NCBI RefSeq assembly: GCF_026230105.1
Contig: NC_079476.1
Coordinates: forward strand, 24,976,559-25,040,558
DNA from: Diorhabda sublineata
Taxonomy: Eukaryota > Arthropoda > Insecta > Coleoptera > Chrysomelidae
Reading direction: 5' to 3'
DNA length: 64,000 nt
Below the pieces are notes generated by a model that was not told where the DNA came from, made no database searches, and saw only the letters and a program-made list of their open reading frames with translations. A program made the position numbers and the translations under genes. Below are positions 1-11,289 of the stretch, in pieces (within the stretch, counting starts at the first letter, position 1; every line of letters starts with the position of its first letter).

Positions 1-139
1 CATATCGTAGGAAAGAGGTGAAAACGTCGCAACTATCCATACTATAAGTGCTTCAGGAACTGTCATTCCATCTCGACGCAGCTAGAAAAAGTTGGTCCAA
101 AGAATGTTCTGGTTTTGACAGCCGGTTGATCATATTTGC

Positions 140-222
140 GTTCTTTGCAACCAGGCTTGGGCCATTATTGGTTTCCCAGCTTTGGCCCAAGTAAAGCTCC
201 GTCGTTCAAGTCAAGTAAATGG
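140..222. repeat. Dispersed repeat fragment, related to 13685-13770
   Basis: This GC-richer stretch contains a core reading TTGGGCCATTATTGGTTT followed by a 'ggcccaag' block and 'cgttcaagt'. The same words occur in the same order at 13,690-13,765. Two matching stretches 13 kb apart, one inside an intron of the LAMP gene, indicate a mobile or otherwise dispersed repeat. Its boundaries and class are not visible. Confidence 0.6.
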
Positions 223-394
223 GTTGTGATAAAGTATTCTTAAACTTTTTTCTTAGTAGGCTCCAATCCCTCGATTCTGCCTGAAAATCTAATGTGATAG
301 ACCTTTAAATTCACTCTATGAGTTACTCTTTATAATTATGTAGGTCTACTGTATATTGTTAGCGATATTTTCATAAAATTGCTATTTTTGCAAG

Positions 395-2017
395 GTTCGC
401 TTCAAACTTCATGATTTAGATGAACAAGCTGACTCTTTTATACCAGAAAAAGCCCTCATCGAAGGTGAATGCAAAGAAGAAGATACAGCTTGGATGAGGA
501 TCTCCTGGACTGGATACAGTTTAATCATCAATTTCGCAAAAGTAATTAACCAGTTTAATAAATATACAAACCTTATTATCGATACACCCTCGTAATATAA
601 CTATAAACGTGTAATGCCATCTCGTAGATATAATATATATTACAATTTATTGTTTTAGATTTAAAGTATCGCTTAATAGATGTCGCTAATGCGTATATAC
701 GAGGGTATATTGAGTTTTATACTTTTATGAACTTCGTAATTTATATTTTCTTACCGAAGTAGGTTAGAAAGAGTTTACCGGAGGCAGCGAAACAAATAGA
801 CAATACGACGATCAAATAACGCGACTGGAGTGTATTTTTATGAACGAGAGAGTAATAAAACGATGAAATATTCGTAATCCAAAGCGTATCACTACTTTTA
901 ATAGACAATTGATTCGTATAGATACGAGGGTTGCTACTTAAGTTATGAGATACCCATCAGTACATATTCCAACAAATGTTTTTCGGTCAATATCATGTAG
1001 ACTCGTCCTGGTACTACATGCTATCAAAGATGTATAAAATTTAGTTTTATGATGTTGAAATAATGCAGAAGAAGAGGCACAAGAAAGTAGGAATAAGAAT
1101 TACAAGACTTTCAGGATCGGAAACTCGAAGAAAATGTCTTGTATATCAACGAGGATGATCCCAGAAGTTTGGTGTATAATATTTTGAAATATTCAATTTC
1201 GTTGATACTTATCGTATATTTAAAATAGCCTACGGAATTGTACACGAGCTGGCAACATAGCTCGATCAAAATAAGTGATGGTAGATCAGGTTAAAACGAT
1301 GCGAACGCGACGATTTACCATTACGCAGATGTTCCAACACCAGATTTCGAATTTTTTCCGCTATTTGGTCATTCGACCATTCGAGGAGCCGTCGGTATGA
1401 CGGGTGGTGGTGAAATGTCCTGGTTAACATCCGCCCGCATTTATACAGATTCATTCAACATACAAATTTGAGAGAATGGTTTATTTCTTTATTGTTTATT
1501 GTATTAATATTTACTTAGACACCTGGTGGTGAACGATGGTACATAAGCAGTATAGAACTCACCGTTAGTCCAGATCTACCTCAATTTCATGGTATACCAA
1601 TACAAAGTAAGATAATATATATGATAATATAAACTGTATTTAAACAAAATATATAAACCCGCAGGAAAATCGTCTATCAAATTGTACCATCGTCAAATGG
1701 TGATCCCGACACCGGTGGGTAAGTCCTATTCCTGTAGCGAGGTAGAGGTACCTTTAGAAACCGACGAAGAAGACAATCCGCCGCCGGGGATGCACGGAAC
1801 GCTCTATTTAAGGCTTCTACAAGTTCAAGCGTTCATGTATCGCAGCGAATCTTTCGATACGTCTTTCGAATGTAAGCTGCAGAGGTCGTTTAGAGACGAA
1901 ACGGCTCCGATAGCTGTCGGGTCTACGTTAGCAGTTGCGGTGTTAGTTACCATCGCAGGTTACGCCGCTTATAGGTATTTCAAAGTGAAAAACGTCCAGT
2001 ATAACACTATGGAATAA
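395..2017 (+). CDS. LAMP-family lysosome-associated membrane protein, C-terminal three exons (5' part outside window)
   Basis: Coding exons are 395-541, 1519-1606 and 1665-2017, with GT-AG introns and closing phases (0, then 1). They encode the last 195 residues; earlier exons lie before base 1. LAMP proteins are heavily glycosylated single-pass proteins of the lysosome membrane with a short sorting tail. The visible part is the membrane-proximal LAMP domain: a WYISSIELTVSP stretch, then cysteines in YSCSEVEVPL and SFECKLQRSF that match the last conserved disulfide pair. A hydrophobic helix (roughly the motif AVGSTLAVAVLVTIAGYAA) follows, then a basic stop-transfer and a short tail ending NVQYNTME. 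The tail lacks the classic GY-x-x-hydrophobic ending of vertebrate LAMP1/2, but VQYNTME could act as a tyrosine signal. Candidate poly(A) signal AATAAA is at 2104-2109. The assignment rests on the family pattern; the exact orthologue (LAMP1-like or LAMP5-like) is not resolved. Confidence 0.85.
582..710. mobile_element. Short inverted-repeat element (MITE-like) in LAMP intron
   Basis: Bases 582-599 (ATACACCCTCGTAATATA) and 693-710 (TATATACGAGGGTATAT) are imperfect inverted repeats of about 17 bp. Both contain the ACGAGGGT core typical of mariner termini. The 129-bp unit has no coding capacity, so it looks like a miniature non-autonomous element. Confidence 0.45.
916..1020 (+). mobile_element. 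Mariner terminal fragment in LAMP intron
   Basis: Bases 922-940 read TACGAGGGTTGCTACTTAA, the usual start of a mariner left end. About 40 bp later the text 'ttccaacaaa...cggtcaatatc.tgtagactcgtc' recurs almost unchanged at 23,065-23,105, next to the mariner that founded the satellite. No transposase frame follows, so this is a remnant. Confidence 0.5.
1020..1518. other. Rest of LAMP intron
   Basis: The stretch is intronic. The minus strand is open for 62 codons at 1266-1454 (WSNDQIAEKIRNLVLEHL is readable), and base composition is richer in G+C than the surroundings. I do not recognise the product. It may be another transposon remnant. Confidence 0.35.
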
Positions 2018-2549
2018 GTTTGGTTTTTAATTTGACAAATCGAATTTGTGTCTGGTATGTTTGTCGGATTGAAATTGATGAAAGTGGTTTGTTTTATGGT
2101 AGCAATAAATTCAAATATTGGTTAATGGACTACCACTTCTCCTATCCCGCCTAGTGAAAAGAAAATGGCGAAACATCTATTCGGTTCGCCGTTCGAAGAT
2201 AAATGAGTTTACAGCGTTGTCACAAGTGGTTAGAACGCGTCAGTGTAATGGACGTAATAGAAATTGATAAAGCGTCTTGATTTCAGCACTTTTTTCATAG
2301 AAACTTGGTTTGATATAAACGTTTTGACCTATGTCGGTCTTTATCAAACAAAACCAAACCAATTTTCTATCAAAATCAATACGATTTATCAAAAAAAAAA
2401 CACATAAAAAAGATCTAAGAAGTCTATTAATTATCTAAGACACAGAAATTTTATTCTAGGTATGTTTAATAAACAAACCTTGAATTTTTTATGACGTACA
2501 GCAATTTTTTTGTTCTCTTGATTTTAATGTCTTTTAAAATATTCGTACA

Positions 2550-3250
2550 TACGAAGATGGCCCCCTGAAGTACCTGTCCCAACGAATAAATAGAAAAATA
2601 ATCTTTTAGATCCATACACTTTTCCCAGCGATGTTCAGTAAGTTCGATACCCTTTTTATAATAAGAATGGTCAGGCTCCATTAACACCTCTTCATTGTTG
2701 GAAAATCTTTGACCACCGAACCATTTTGTCAAGTCTGGTAACAGAAAATAATCTTAGGGTGCTAAATTTGTCGAATAGGGTGCAAGAGATGGCAATTCAA
2801 ACTTTAATTTATCAATTTTGGCCATTGCAATAACGAAAGTGCGAGCTGGTACATTGTCTTGATGAAACACTTTATTCTTGGCCTAACGCTGTCGTTTTTA
2901 CTTGATTTCTTCGCTCAAACGTTGCAGTAAGTTCGCATAATACTCGCCGTTGATAGTTTTTCATTGTCCATGATAGTCAATCAAAATTATCCCACGCACA
3001 TCCAAAACAACCGACTACATGACCTTGTCTGCAGATGGAACGTTCTTTGTCTTCTTTGGAGCTGGTTCTCCCCTTTGTTTTGCTTGTTCTTTTGTTTCGG
3101 GTATGAAATGATGGACCCACGTTTCATTCATGGTTATGAAACTGCACAAAAACTCGGCTTTCTGAGATGGAAAGACCCTTACGACGCTGTTTTTGTTCCA
3201 TTGTGACCAAACGCAGCACAGAGCTGACTCATTTTTGTTCCCAACTCCGC
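2550..3250 (-). pseudogene. Mariner transposase remnant (minus strand)
   Basis: Reading the minus strand from 3250 down to 2550 gives a broken mariner transposase. From N to C are visible ETWVHHFIPETKEQAKQRGE (catalytic-core region), a GIILIDYHG strand, the second catalytic block FHQDNVPA, a degenerate form of the usual YSPDLAPxDYFL block, and the C-terminal TKWFGGQRFSNNEEV ... YYKKGIE ... RWEKCMDL. Frameshifts and stops interrupt it. The end at about 2550 (TACGAAGATGG...CTGAAGTACCTGTCCC) resembles the right terminus of the intact-length mariner at 53.8-54.8 kb, in reverse orientation. The left end was not found, so the copy is truncated or masked by the adjacent LINE. Confidence 0.8.
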
Positions 3251-3529
3251 TAATAAATAAAACAAGCTTGTGACAACACTGTTTCCATAAACTCGACTAA
3301 ATATACGCGAAACTTTCATCGTGTATTGTGTGTATCATTTTGTTTTGTCATTAAACATAACCCAGCATTTTCATTTTATGATATTTATACCCACGTTTAT
3401 TTTTTTTCTTTAGAAATACATACACGGTCATATCAGTTCTCAGTTCAGTATCAGTCGAACCGGTTCAATCAATTTTTCGTAAGTGTATGTAGATGTATGT
3501 ATTGAGACCCAATGGATCATTGAGTCCCC

Positions 3530-4330
3530 CTTTCTAGATGCGATACTGGGAATACAGTATTTACAGCCGATCCATCAATCCCAATCCTTTTAAAAAGTCC
3601 AGAATGTGGGATGCTCTAGCTTCGTCTCCTATTTCATACTCTCTCACGTGAAGTGCTCTTGAGTTTCACACTTCGAGAGAATGTGGTTAGAGGTTTCGTC
3701 CTCAGAGCAATAAAATATGCGCGCCGCATTATCTGCTAAGTTTAACGTATTTAGGTGTTTGTTGAGACGACAGTGCCCAGATAGGACTCCTGTTAGTATT
3801 CGTAGTTTGTTCCCAGGAGAGTCTTTGTCTGTCTCATACCTTGTAGGTTGTCCCAATAATTGGTTTTGATCCTATCAACCTTCTTTTACAATGCTTTGTC
3901 TCTCCCTTCACTCCGGAGTGTCCCGGAATCCATTGTAGAGTATTTTTCTTGCCTAGCTCGTTTAATTTTTCTATACAGTCCCAAACGAGTTTGGAGCTTA
4001 AAATTCTAATGACTGCTTGGCTATCGGAGATGATGATGATCGTCTGTTTGCAAAATTCCCTCTCCAGATTAAACTGGACACATTTTTCATTTGTATAAAT
4101 TTTTGCTTAGTGTGTTGCTTTCAGATGTTTGGTTCACTCCTATTCTGTCTGCTGTTTTAGATCCATCCGTATACCACTTAATGGCATTTCTGTTAATTTC
4201 TTGTATGGTGTTTTGACTCCACTTACTTCTACAGCTTAGTATTGAGCTTAACTTTGGTTTGGTCGTTATTTATGGACGGCTTTTTCATTTGTAATTCCGT
4301 CTCTGAACATTCTGTGATGTTTTTTCTCCA
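3530..4330 (-). pseudogene. LINE retrotransposon fragment: RNase H domain (minus strand)
   Basis: On the minus strand a decayed RNase H domain of a non-LTR retrotransposon ORF2 can be followed across frameshifts: TDGSKTADRIGVN (first catalytic Asp), ISDSQAVIRILSSK (later catalytic Asp), LQWIPGHSGV (His block), then LRILTGVLSGHCRLNKHL and the zinc-knuckle-like EDETSNHILSKCE tail. The order and spacing are those of jockey/I-type elements with a C-terminal RNase H. The reverse transcriptase part is absent, as expected for 5'-truncated insertion or later deletion. Confidence 0.8.
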
Positions 4331-4492
4331 GTACAATGGGAGATTTTTTTCTAGGTTTAAAAAGATAAAAATTTAAAGGGAACTCAAACTCAGACGCTGA
4401 TCTAACGGAATGAACACACCTATTTGTATCATTACAGTTCTAAGAATTCTTGTGTGTAAAAAACGCGTTAGGCCCATGCTCATACCTCAGTT

Positions 4493-4705
4493 TTGATTTG
4501 TGTGTTCTCGATTATGGAGTTTATTGACATTAATAAAGCATGTGTATATTTGTGGGACAAAAAGGACTCAAAATATCATAATGCAAATATAAGGGAGACT
4601 GCGTTTTGCGCTTCTGTAGGAGAAATATCAAAACGGACAACAGCATTGAGTTCAACTGAAACGGCAAAACGGACGGTTCGACTGAGACGTTATATGACCG
4701 TGTAA
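4493..4705 (+). pseudogene. Possible MADF-like fragment
   Basis: A 70-codon frame contains EFIDINKACVYLWDKKDSKY followed by HNANIRETAF. Its pattern (hydrophobic helix, LWDxxxxxYHN, then a helix ending in VGEI) resembles the start of a MADF DNA-binding domain, often found in transposon-associated genes. After that the frame drifts to low-complexity threonine/arginine residues. No splice-compatible continuation was found. This is a weak assignment. Confidence 0.25.
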
Positions 4706-4763
4706 AAGGACCTTTAGAGAAAATGGTGAACGTAGCATTTAGCGTTTAAATTTTTGAAATTTT

Positions 4764-4815
4764 CCGGGGGAGAGCCCCTCGCACGGGGCCCCGCGGTGGT
4801 TAGCGCCGCCACTGA
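4764..4815. other. GC-rich patch
   Basis: About 50 bp of very GC-rich sequence (CCGGGGGAGAGCCCC, GGGGCCCCGCGG) sit in otherwise AT-rich DNA, flanked by AT-rich runs. This is typical of a terminal segment of some DNA transposons, but no coding sequence or paired terminus was seen. Confidence 0.4.
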
Positions 4816-4829
4816 ATTAGACCCAAATA

Positions 4830-5330
4830 ATAATTTGTTTTTGGACTTCATTTACAAATTAATAAAACACACGTTGTTTTAATATTTATAGTTGTTTTAT
4901 ATTTAGGGCTGTTTTAATATATTTTTCTCTAAAAATATCCTAATTACATATTAAAAAAAATGTTATGAGAAATAAAATGAAAATATATTGTTCGTAATTT
5001 AAATTTATGGTTCTAAAAGTAACAATTTGTCATATATCTTAGTCAATAGAGCGTAAATTTCAACAAATCTGAAAATATCGGCGCCAATATCGAATACAGT
5101 ATTAGATCGTAGCAAAAAATATGAATATTTTTCGAAAATTTTCATTAATAAAAAAAATTTGATTCTCCAATTACACTCGTCTAGAATAGTGAAAAGGCAC
5201 TTCTAAATGTATATAATTATTGAAAAAATTGTAAAAATTTTGGAAAAAAAAGTGTTTCAGCGTTTCTTATACACATATTGTTAATCTAGAACCTGTAAAA
5301 TTTTTGGTATCAACTCGCTCAACCTTACAA
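4830..5330. other. AT-rich non-coding stretch
   Basis: No reading frame, motif or repeat I can support. Confidence 0.5.
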
Positions 5331-5334
5331 AGAT

Positions 5335-5910
5335 CATTACCATTCTTCTTCTTTTTACACCTCTTTTAACCTAACAAATATTATTATTCTTCTTTTTTCT
5401 ACATATTGTTTAACCCCACAAAGATCATTACTATTCTTCTTCTTTCTACATATCGTTTAACCTAACAATGTTCTGTCAGTTTCGTATTGTTCTGTTACTT
5501 GATTCCAGTTTTTGGATGGAGTAGGTTATGAAAATAATTACTTTAAATCTCAAGTATGCCTTGTAGGGTGTCCCTTAAAATTATTTGACACATTTTTCGC
5601 AATATTTTATAGAAAATACAACTAAAAACGATAAAAAAACACGAGAAACACAATCCAAATAATACTAATCAAAGATTGTGTTTGCCTCCCACCGGCCATA
5701 TCGGTATCATAAACGTCAAAGTTTTGAAATGACCTATTCTTCTCTTTTTTACATCTGGTTTAACCTAACAAACTTTTCTTCTTTTTCTACATCTCGTTTA
5801 ACCTATCAAACATCATTACTATTCTTCTTTCTACACCTAATTTACCATAAGAAATATCATAACTATTATTTTTCTTTCTACATATGTCATTCGAATTTAT
5901 CAATTTTAAA
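5335..5910. repeat. Degenerate ~50-bp tandem repeat, interrupted
   Basis: A unit of the form 'attattattcttctttctacatatcgtttaacctaacaaa' recurs about three times at 5335-5470 and about four times at 5735-5910, with spacing near 50 bp and many substitutions. About 260 bp of unrelated sequence separates the two blocks. The 90-codon plus-strand frame at 5678-5950 is a by-product of this pyrimidine-rich repeat. Confidence 0.6.
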
Positions 5911-5959
5911 GCAAAATATCAAAAGGAGTGATTTTGAGTCACTTGTTTAACCTAATTTT

Positions 5960-6285
5960 CGTTTTCGAACAAAAATTTTACAGGTTATTTGCTTGAAAGA
6001 AAATATTTTTACCATAATGTTCGTTATGATACATATTTATAAATGAGCAAGTACATAAACTTGTTCAAAGTAGATATAGTGTTTTTATATTATATTTCAA
6101 ATGTTGTACATGATTAATTTTAACTTGAAATATTTTGCTGTTAATAGTTTGAGAAAATGGAACCTTGATGATACTCTGAATTTTTAATATAAGTTACCAT
6201 GAAAAGGATGAAAAAAATAAGAAAAAGTGTTTTTTTTTCAATTTTGGGAAAATAATGAAATTTCACCTAAAAATGGTCACGCGAT
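5960..6285. other. AT-rich non-coding stretch
   Basis: Nothing recognisable. Confidence 0.4.
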
Positions 6286-6287
6286 TT

Positions 6288-6505
6288 TTTTTGCATTATT
6301 GATATTTACAAAGTTAGGGTAGCTGAAGCTTAAGGGATGAAAATTACAGATTTAAAAAATCCTAATTTGATCAAAAATTGTGATTTTGCTCAAGAAAAAA
6401 TACGGACATAGTTGAAATTGGAATTCATAAAATTTTAAGTATTTTCTTTGTTAAAATTGCAGTTTTTGCACTTTAACTTTGTAAATATTAGTAATACAAA
6501 ACATT
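6288..6505. repeat. Imperfect inverted repeat, about 35-bp arms
   Basis: The text around 6290-6320 (TTGCATTATTGATATTTACA, then AAGTTAGGGTAGC) is mirrored by 6468-6502 when reverse-complemented (TTACTAATATTTACAAAGTT core). The arms are separated by about 150 bp. This could be a MITE or a decayed palindromic insertion. Confidence 0.45.
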
Positions 6506-7195
6506 TCAAACTACAACTTTGATCAAAAGTTTTCTTTCCTAAATTTTACCCCATTCCTGAAATTCATAAAAAAAAATTATTCCAAAAAATTCTTGACATA
6601 TCTATTTCAGACACCTCAAAGTAACTTATATAACTAACTTATATAAAATTTTACATTTAAAGGCACATTTTTCAACTATAATAACTTAGGTGATTGATTA
6701 TATATTGGGAGGAACCTGAGTACATCATGACACTAAAACAAAAGACGTAAAATTGAATTCCCCAATCTTACAGCTGTGTTTATCCTGACCTTCATTTAAT
6801 TAACAGTCACTAGTCACTTCACAATCCCTTTCTCCCTTGTCTATAAATTACTGCAAAACACATAGTTACATTGAAGACATCAATCGAAGATCAATCTTTG
6901 AATGAGATAAGACAAACAAGGCTAGGAAAGTAACCTAGTAAACTGTATTACTGTCCTAGATGATTGCTCTAGCTCGAAGTAGTTGGTGCAGTTTACAAGA
7001 TACTGGTGACGAGGTTTTGAACCTGGAGTGCATTCATGACCAAAAAATAATTCAATTGTAACTATACCGGTTTGCACTAGATAAATTAACCTAACCAAAG
7101 AAGGCTTTCATAAAAGTATATGGACAAGACTGTGCTTTATGTGTTTCACCTACTATTTGAAGGTAGTATTATAAACCAGGATAGTTAAACCAATG
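6506..7195. other. AT-rich non-coding stretch
   Basis: No supported feature. Confidence 0.4.
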
Positions 7196-7199
7196 GTAG

Positions 7200-7480
7200 A
7201 GGACAATATTAAACTACCCTAACTTGAAACACTAGTTTACTTGTTGAAAAAAAGCTAGTTCTGTATACATATACCTAGAACTACTAACTAGTCATTAGAA
7301 AAACGTGTATAAACAATACCATGGGTTTTAAGAAATAAGGAAAGTGGACAGTGCACAAGGATGCTATTAAACTCCCCTAACTTAGGTGCTAGTTTTTTAC
7401 TAGCTTACTAGCCTAGAAAATAAGCTAGTTTTGTGTACATTAGACCAGAGATTCTAGTTTTTAACACTAATTTGAAAAAC
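7200..7480. repeat. Two-copy ~157-bp direct duplication
   Basis: 'tattaaactaccctaacttgaaacactagttt' near 7207 and 'tattaaactcccctaacttaggtgctagtttt' near 7364 start two similar segments. Each continues with a GCTAGTT..TGTAYACAT block and a further 'ctagttt/actagt' motif. Divergence is considerable, so the duplication is old. Confidence 0.5.
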
Positions 7481-7788
7481 TATCCACATTTGATCAAATT
7501 TCTATCATCAGGCAATGCTCCATTAAATAATTCTAGGATCCTTTCACAAATATAGTGTAGTAAAATATTTTTAAATATAAAATATTGTTTTTTAAAGTTT
7601 TCTAATTGTTTAAAGTATAATAAAGTATTGCAACTTATTTATATGAATATATAGTTGTAAATATACATAAAGTATGTGGGAACCGAAAGTTGTTGATGAA
7701 AATTTGTAAAATTATTATCGTCAATTCAAAGTAGAGCATATCATTCAATTGTTTTATTCAAATACTTTGATTAGAGGGTCATACTTAC

Positions 7789-7998
7789 GAAGGTCGAAAA
7801 TCTTGACAAATAATAAACTTTTATTAATGCTCCAGACATTATAATACATATTAATACATCTTGACCAACTACTGGATCTGGATTTTTGGCATTATCCAAG
7901 CATGTCCCACAAATTTTCATATACAATTTTGAAACGCCATAGTCTGTCTTCCATATAATACGATATTTAAAATTAAACAGTAGATTGGTGTTTATTAA
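7789..7998 (-). CDS. Candidate orphan exon, product unknown
   Basis: The minus strand is open from about 7998 to a strong splice donor (TTC|GTAAGT) at 7789/7788. It reads KTDYGVSKLYMKICGTCLDN, AKNPDPVVGQ, then a hydrophobic DVLICIIMSGALIKVYYL and RFSTF. Its amino-acid texture (no low complexity, one hydrophobic helix, good donor) is more gene-like than the surroundings. A multi-pass membrane protein such as an insect chemoreceptor is possible, but I cannot recognise the family. No clear acceptor or partner exon was found, so it could be a lone exon fossil. Confidence 0.3.
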
Positions 7999-7999
7999 T

Positions 8000-10900
8000 T
8001 TTAGGTAATTTGAATTTTATGGATATTATTATACACATATATATGAGAATAAAGTTAAACAAAATAATAAGAGTTTCATTTTTAATTAGTACCTATTGAA
8101 AACATGTTAAAACTAAACGAAAACAAAAAATTATATTATTTGGAATTTGAGTGCTATTATAAAGTTTGACATTTTTGACACTAAACATAGTTCATAGCAG
8201 TGGTACCAACATCGAAATTTATTCACTACAAATGTAAGCTAATAATTGTTCAGTAAAATCTATTATTCAACCACAGAAACTTCTATGATACGAATAAATA
8301 AATAAACATAGAATAATTATAAATATGAAATATAATTTAGAGACTGTGACAAAAAATCTCGTTTTGTGTTAATATACGCAATCATTTGATAGATGATCGG
8401 TCTGTGTTAAAGTAATTTCTTGTTCCCAGTTCTATAGTTAGCTTTTATGTTTGGTCTCTACTTATGTATTTATCCGGCCAACTATAGTATTAATATTTAT
8501 TGACGAATGTTGGTATCACTGAGGAATGTAGAATAATAACCACAAATGTACTAATATGAGGAACAACAGAACATTCCCCGTTATCGAGATATAAAATTAT
8601 TGGCTAAAAATTCATTTAAAATTACACAAAGAAAACTTAAAAGTGTATACGTACATTTTTATTATAATATTGTTTATATGAGCTCTAAGTGAGGTCTCCT
8701 ACTGTGTTGAAACATTTCAGTACAGCGGATAAACATCTTTTGTTATATGAAATAGTGATTTTTCTGAATCTATTATGCCGTTAGTTCAGAACAATGTTTG
8801 TAGATCAAGTTTTTGCGGAATTTGTTTGCTCGAGATAAAAGCTTTTTGAGAAAAATAAAAGATATATTCAGAAGCAAATAATTTTTTGTGAAGTTATTTA
8901 AAATTTGGTGAAAATAAAAATTGTACATCGGAAATGTTTTTTCTTCACTGGCGCCTACAATATTTGTTACGTAAATATTTATTGGATGGCGTAATTCATT
9001 TTTCTCCATAATATCATAAACAAAATGGAAATTTTTTTGTTGTAAATAATTCGCGACATTATTTCATGGGGGCGAGTGGTGTAAAAGTTGAGTATATACG
9101 TAAATTTATCAAAATATTCAATTTTCCTGGTGGAAATCAGTTCATATTCTTACATTATTGTACGTTCCAGTTAAATGAACTATACTAAACGATTTATTCA
9201 GTATATCTTGGCTAATAATTGATATTTTAGACAAAACATTTGTTGACTTACCATGAAATTTGCCTCAAAACTAAGCGGTAAATGGGATCAAATCACCATA
9301 ATAGAAATGAATAAAAAAGCTTTCAAATAGTGCATGAATAGCTCCAAAACGTCAGTTAGATGGAAAAGGAGCTCAATTTTGACAAGAGCTATCTGATGAA
9401 GAAAACATTGATTAGGTTTGGTTTTGCAAGATTACTAAGTAATTTTCAAGGCAAACAGATACATATTACATGGTCTAAAGGATAAAATTAATACAGTATT
9501 ATATTCGTATCCAAAATATTATCTACCGCCATCAAATTTTGTTGAATTTGGATTGAGGACAACTATTTCGAAGTATTTAATCTATTTTTTCGGGCACGCT
9601 TTAAGAGATTCAGATCCTATACATAATAGGTTAAAATGAGACGTAATGATAATTATTTTGATTCTTAAATGGGTCAGCAATCGTATGTAAGTCTTTCTAT
9701 TATGTTATGGAAGTACATTTTTAGAGTTTTACCCCACTTCCCCCTAACACCGATAGAAAATTTCCTGTTTTGACGTACACAATACCTTAATTAGCAATTT
9801 TTTTCAAAATGTAAGTCGTTCACAGGTAAATAATAATTTTATGGACCGTGGGAATATGCTGAAGTTTTAAGTCTCCATGCCAGACGAGATATCCGAGTTT
9901 GCGAAAAACTAACAAAGTGCTGAATAGTGTTGCAATTTTAAATCGTATGTTTTACAAGCAAAAAAATACGGTGTTTCTTATCGTTAGTTTTTTTTTTCAC
10001 AATCTTGGAATGCGATGCGTTCATCCGGCAATTCGAGAAACGATCCCGGCACACTTCAACTCGAAAACAATCTACAGGGCTGTTCTAAAAATAATGTTTT
10101 AAATAAATATTAATTTCCTTCCTTTGTAAAATTATAAATTTTACAATTTCTAACAATTGTTAAACATTATAACTTTCGTGGAAATATATTTCACGTTTGT
10201 ACAAAAAGTCTTGTATTCTTGGCTGCTAAAAACTTTCTGGTATCTATTCAACTACTTTATACATTACCCAGTAATAATAATAACACTTAATTTTAAAGTT
10301 TAAATTATCTTGCAGTCACTAATATGTAATTATTTGAAGATAAATCACAACAAATTTCCAATTTTTATTGTAAACAATAATACAACCTCAAAAAGTCATA
10401 TTGTCTATTTCTTCAGTCTTCTTAAAATTGGCCTTTTACCTTTCGGCACCCAGCCAGAGTCATATTGTATTCGCGTATTCCCTCTATCGTTCGAGACCAC
10501 ATAAGAAAAAGAAGCATGTGAAATAAGATAATTTTTTAGGTAAAAATGAGTGTGCAATCTACCATTTTCATAAGTGGTCGTGAGAAAAGTATTTTTGACA
10601 CTGACAAATACGTTCGGACCATACACAGTCCGTCTATTCTATTGCATCTCGTATATTAACTGGAGCCTAGTCACTTTTTTAGATCGTGCTAATTTGTGCC
10701 CAAAAAAGTATGCTACGCCACTGATTTGTACGTATTCTTTTAGTAGCGTTCCACAAATTTCACGCCCTGTTTATGTCAATCTGTCCAAGTAATCAAAAAA
10801 AAAAATCTACATCGGATAATCACATTCCTAGAAAACTTCCATTATCTAATGACCCTTATCCTTTATGTCTGAATATATGAAAAGGACTACAGTACAGATG

Positions 10901-11280
10901 TCAACACCTCTTGACTGATTTGAAAGATTCCGTGCAGGTAGAAAATAGGTACTGCGGTGTCCTTCATTAATATCTCACTCTATTATATTCAGTTATAAGT
11001 AAGGGATACATAAGTTCGTTTTTATCACATGAAATCTTTTGGTTTTTTTTTGAAAGATTTGGAAAGGAAAAAATCCGATAAAGAATCATTTTTTTTATTG
11101 ATAATATTAAAATATAAAAAAGCAACGCTTTAGTCGTATTAAACTAACATCCATAGGTGTTAATTGAAGCTTTTTTTAGTAAGAGGTTATATTAAAAACA
11201 GCGTTGCCAGACTTTTAAACTATTACGGAGATTGACGAAACGTAAATCATATTCTATCGTTGAATCTAGTCTTAATGAAT
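8000..11280. other. Non-coding stretch with only short, unrecognised frames
   Basis: Several open frames of 63-78 codons occur (for example 8773-9009 minus, 9899-10,102 plus and 10,405-10,626 minus). None shows a known motif, a splice context or balanced composition, and some overlap on opposite strands. I see no gene here. Confidence 0.4.
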
Positions 11281-11289
11281 ATACTTGAC

